A DNA stretch of 8,310 nucleotides from positions 5,888 through 14,197 of the forward strand of contig DNYS01000063.1 of NCBI GenBank assembly GCA_003506735.1, in the 5' to 3' direction. Below, piece after piece: positions 6,157-8,310 of this stretch. Under the pieces are notes generated by a model that was given only the letters and a program-made list of their open reading frames with translations, was not told the DNA's origin and searched no databases. The position numbers and the translations under genes were made by a program. Within the stretch, counting starts at the first letter, position 1; each line of letters opens with the position of its first letter. The stretch comes from Nitrospinota bacterium (GTDB taxonomy: Bacteria; UBA8248).

Positions 6157-7307
6157 CTACCTCGGGCGGCGGCGTTTCTGAGCCCCCAGCGATGCTTGGC
6201 GATGCGGAGAGCGAGGAAAGATCACGACGGCGTTCTGAGAGGTCTCTCGCACGAGTCGAAGATGTTCCTCTGATACGAGAGGGTATTTTCCCGAGTAACC
6301 CTGATTCGCTGGGTCGTCCTCATGGGGCGATTCTCTAGGGGAGGCCAGCTCTCGCTCCAGACGTTTCCGCACCGACTCAGGCGTGTTCGGGTTCTTGATG
6401 ACTTCTTGGCGAACATCCGCATCGCTACCTTCTGCCAGCTGCTCTAATACTGAACCAGGAGCGTTGATGTTTTTTGCAATATTAAGATGAAAAAGCATGC
6501 GTTTATTCTGCACTAGCTTTTCCAGTACAGATTCTGGGGTGCTGGGATTTTCCGCGACGCTAAATAGGACCCTCAGTTCGCTATCTTGCGCAAGCTTTTC
6601 CAACACAGATGCTGGTGTTTTGAGATTTCCGCCAACTGATATACGCACATACGCTTCGCTATCCTGAGCCAGTTTTTCCAGTGCCATTTTTGGAGTGCTG
6701 GAGATTCCGGCAACTGCTTGCAGAGCATCCACATTCTCACTTTCTGCTAACAGCTCCAATAGAGAGACTGAAACGTTAAAATTTTCGACAACCCCATAGT
6801 GCACACGCCCTTCATTGTCTTGTGCCAGTTTCTCCAGAGTTTCGGCTGGGATATTTGGGTTACTGGCAACTGCTTGGCGGACATCTGCGTCCTCATCCTC
6901 GGCTAGCTTATGCAGCGTTGAGGGCGGAGTGTTGGAATTTCCGGCGGCAACCGAGCGCACATCTTTATTTCCATCTTGGGCCATTTTTTCCAAATCAGAA
7001 GCGGGGACATTGGAGTTCCATGCAAGCGATTGGCGCACAAAACGGTCTTCATCCCGTGCCAATATCTCTAAAATGGAGAAAGGGGTGTTGGGGTTTCCAG
7101 CCACCTCCCAACGGACCTCCTCGTTTTTATCCTTTGCCAATTTTCGAGGACGGAGACCGGGGTTTTCAGATTTAGTGCAACCTCGAGGCGCACCTCCTTC
7201 TCTTCATCGTGCGCCAGCTACTCGAGAACCTCGGGATGGGTTTCCGGATGGCCCGCCCGTCTCCTGCGCTCCTCCTTGGTTTCAGAATGTTGTTTTTCCC
7301 CTGCCAT
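6157..7307 (-). pseudogene. LRV (leucine-rich repeat variant) protein, disrupted by a stop codon and a frameshift
   Basis: The gene starts at the ATG at 7307 behind a strong AAGGAGG (7315-7321, 7 nt spacing). After 29 residues it hits TAG at 7218-7220, exactly where the repeat pattern needs Lys (VLE-K-LAHD), one substitution from AAG. About 75 nt further, at the A-run 7141-7144, one base is missing: adding an A restores VLEKLAKDK. Past that point the frame is open to 6157. The product is an array of 26-residue repeats of the type LAxDxxxxVRxxVAxNPNTPxxxLEK. Ten repeats lie in the open frame (7140-6361) and one between the two lesions, followed by a basic 67-residue tail ending in KRRRPR. LRV repeats form a helical solenoid in other proteins. 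I see no Cys cluster like that in the Azotobacter LRV protein. Either the gene is dead or the two lesions are sequence errors; the remaining frame could start only at TTG 7140, with no clear ribosome site. Confidence 0.8.
6361..7217 (-). repeat. LRV repeat array (11 coding repeats of 78 nt)
   Basis: The repeats are evident at protein level with a 26-residue period; DNA copies have diverged, so this is an old array. The most conserved positions are Leu1, Ala2, Asp4, Val9, Arg10, Val13, Asn16, Pro20, Leu24 and Glu25. Repeats 6, 7 and 10 are the most divergent. The first repeat (7217-7141) lies in the region between the stop and the frameshift. Confidence 0.85.
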
Positions 7308-7314
7308 GACCTTT

Positions 7315-7321
7315 CCTCCTT
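7315..7321 (-). promoter_or_regulatory. Ribosome binding site of the LRV gene
   Basis: AAGGAGG on the minus strand, 7 nt before the ATG at 7307. It fixes the original start of the gene upstream of the two lesions and shows that translation was meant to begin there. Confidence 0.8.
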
Positions 7322-7407
7322 GAGTGACGGGAAAGGACACTTCCAGTGAGACCAACCGCTCGTGGAGGGGATACGCCGGCCAGAGGAGACCAGATATGAG
7401 CAGACAC

Positions 7408-7444
7408 AAAAAAACCCGCTCGACCCAGGCATCAGGTGAGCGGG
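7408..7444 (-). terminator. Intrinsic terminator of the SAM-type riboswitch
   Basis: On the minus strand CCCGCTC (7444-7438) pairs perfectly with GAGCGGG (7421-7415) and is followed by seven T (7414-7408). The 16-nt loop contains CCTGATGC (7436-7429), which is complementary to the 5' end of the riboswitch RNA (7579-7572). It ends the leader about 100 nt before the LRV start codon, the usual arrangement for transcriptional attenuation. The T-tract exists only on the minus strand, which fixes the direction. Confidence 0.9.
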
Positions 7445-7453
7445 CAATCGTGC

Positions 7454-7580
7454 TGGACACTTGGTTGCTGCGTGCAGGCCTTTACCTGCCACAACCGCAT
7501 CCCCACCATTCGGCGGGAAGGCACCTTGGGTGTCCATCCCAGGTTGCCGGACCCGGTTAAGCCGGGCCACTCCTGATGCT
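7454..7580 (-). ncRNA. SAM-I/SAM-IV superfamily riboswitch aptamer
   Basis: The RNA reads toward the LRV gene and contains the superfamily core CCGGCAACC (7551-7543) and GGUGCC (7525-7520). Helices: P1 GCAUC/GAUGC (7579-7575 with 7501-7497); then GAGUG (7572-7568); P2 GGCCCGG/CCGGGUC (7568-7562 with 7556-7550), better paired on this strand thanks to a G-U; P3 GGCA-A-CCUGGG with CCC-A-AGG-UGCC (7548-7538 with 7530-7520); P4 CCCGCC/GGUGGG (7517-7512 with 7507-7502); P5 GGUUG/CAACC enclosing GCAGG/CCUGC (7496-7463). The P3 loop UGGACAC (7536-7530) is complementary over 7 nt to GUGUCCA (7460-7454), forming a pseudoknot. A P5 helix and a P3-loop pseudoknot to the 3' side are features I associate with SAM-IV, while the P4 hairpin inside the core is SAM-I-like, so the SAM-I/IV variant class fits best. 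These RNAs bind S-adenosylmethionine and usually repress methionine or sulfur genes. The exact subclass is less certain than the superfamily. Confidence 0.82.
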
Positions 7581-7587
7581 AGAAATA

Positions 7588-7615
7588 AATGTACGGCAAA
7601 GATATATTCTGTCAA
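7588..7615 (-). promoter_or_regulatory. Sigma-70-type promoter of the riboswitch leader
   Basis: On the minus strand a perfect TTGACA (7615-7610) is followed after 16 nt by TACATT (7593-7588, 4 of 6 to TATAAT). The expected start, about 8 nt further at 7580, falls exactly at the first base before aptamer helix P1, so promoter and RNA support each other. Confidence 0.7.
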
Positions 7616-7759
7616 CAAGACAATAGATATTATCGAACGCACCGAAATAAGGGCGAAAAGAGGCACTAGATACCAACTTGCGCCCTGGCATGGTCTACGA
7701 CGCACCGAACACACTATCTGAAGTCCCCGATTTGAATTGTGGGTTCACGCTTTCGATCA

Positions 7760-8310
7760 ATGGGGAACAGAAAGATAAAGGAAAAAGCGCGCGAGAGGGG
7801 AGACGTGGGAACCGCGGCGGTCGCGGAAATCAGGAACCTCTGGCATGTGGACGATGAGTGGTCAATCGACGAGGACCGCGGGTTCTCCTGGTGGGGCCAG
7901 TACTATCGCCAACGAATCTGGTCCGAACCCGGGTTCGTCGATGAAGGAATTGAGATCTTCCGGCTGCACGCCCAGACGGACTTCGTTCGCCATGTCGATT
8001 TGCCTGATGGGGAGCTGTTAGGTCGCCTCAGCGCCATCAATATGTTTGCTTCCATAGCAGCGATGGTCTTCGATCCCACACGAAAGGCTATTCGCCTGCA
8101 CTCGAGCATGTTCGTACACGAAGGCACAACTTCATGGGTGCCGCACACATTCGCCACCGCCGCCATCATTCAACCCATCGAAGCTCAAATCCGGGCACGA
8201 AAGTTCGCCGAAGTTCTGGGCGGCGAGCCGGATGTGTCTTCACATCCCGTATCCGGAATTCGGAGCGAGATGGACGACATGCTGAACGTCATAGAGCACG
8301 TCTATGCACC
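7760..8310 (+). CDS. Hypothetical protein, N-terminal part (runs off the right edge)
   Basis: An open frame from ATG at 7760 through the end of the window, 183 residues without a stop; the only plus-strand gene here. The start is basic (MGNRKIKEKARERG). Then come a Trp/Tyr-rich stretch FSWWGQYYRQRIW (residues 42-54), a beta-like FRLHAQTDFVRHV (67-79), ELLGRLSAINMFASIAAMVFD (85-105, hydrophobic but probably a buried helix) and IRLHSSMFVHEGTTSWV (111-127), then helix IIQPIEAQIRARKFAEVLGG. The composition is protein-like throughout. I do not recognise the family; the alternation of strand, helix and strand recalls YbjN or secretion-chaperone folds, which is only an impression. No ribosome site is visible before ATG 7760; GTG at 7739 or GTG at 7805 are alternative starts. 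It is divergent from the riboswitch, with about 180 nt between the two start points. Confidence 0.7.
   Translation, partial: MGNRKIKEKARERGDVGTAAVAEIRNLWHVDDEWSIDEDRGFSWWGQYYRQRIWSEPGFVDEGIEIFRLHAQTDFVRHVDLPDGELLGRLSAINMFASIAAMVFDPTRKAIRLHSSMFVHEGTTSWVPHTFATAAIIQPIEAQIRARKFAEVLGGEPDVSSHPVSGIRSEMDDMLNVIEHVYA

Noticed and set aside
7218..7220. TAG in the LRV gene read as pyrrolysine or suppressed
   Set aside because: It replaces a repeat-consensus Lys by one substitution and is followed by a frameshift; no recoding element is seen.
7408..7580. 6S RNA, SRP RNA or TwoAYGGAY motif as identity of the structured RNA
   Set aside because: No SRP GGAAGGAAGCAG-like core and no 6S-type central bubble; only one loop fits AYGGAY. 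The CCGGCAACC/GGUGCC core and helix order fit the SAM-I/SAM-IV superfamily better.
7172..7714. 180-residue minus-strand frame through the riboswitch
   Set aside because: It runs through the structured RNA and terminator and has no conserved features; the overlap with a well-supported RNA argues against coding.

Overview
The window is GC-rich bacterial DNA in which nearly every gene lies on the minus strand; only the partial gene at the right edge is on the plus strand. The organism cannot be named from the sequence. The mix of a membrane cyclase, a cobalt-type nitrile hydratase, an MmgE/PrpD lyase and a SAM-I/SAM-IV-type riboswitch fits an uncultivated soil or marine lineage, but that is inference. 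The leucine-repeat gene near 6.2-7.3 kb looks less GC-rich than the nitrile hydratase block, so the window may be a patchwork.

Read along the minus strand from the right, a perfect TTGACA promoter (7588-7615) starts an RNA of about 170 nt that folds as a SAM-I/SAM-IV superfamily riboswitch (7454-7580) ending in a strong intrinsic terminator (7408-7444). The switch does not precede a recognisable methionine or sulfur gene. It precedes an LRV (leucine-rich repeat variant) protein gene broken by an in-frame TAG and a one-base frameshift (6157-7307). Seven bases later comes a small helix-turn-helix-like ORF that seems to lack its C-terminus, overlapping the start of a membrane-bound class III nucleotidyl cyclase (4063-5925). 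The cyclase has a sensor domain, a HAMP linker, atypical substrate-specifying residues (Glu/Ser) and a C-terminal PilZ-like region.

Next is a secreted protein with a methionine-rich segment (3204-3812), preceded by a promoter-like sequence with a dyad in a long spacer, reminiscent of MerR-controlled promoters.

The left third (195-2938) is a compact operon: the N-terminal half of nitrile hydratase beta, the C-terminal half of beta, the alpha subunit with an intact CTLCSC metal site, and an MmgE/PrpD-family protein translationally coupled to alpha by TAATG. The split beta subunit, in the order N-half, C-half, alpha, matches the layout of thiocyanate hydrolase and of three-subunit nitrile hydratases. 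The partner MmgE/PrpD gene suggests a small catabolic route in which a nitrile, or thiocyanate-like substrate, is hydrated and a carboxylate intermediate is dehydrated or isomerised. The substrate cannot be read from the sequence.

The two strongest leads are the three-subunit nitrile hydratase with its lyase partner, and the SAM riboswitch in an unexpected context.
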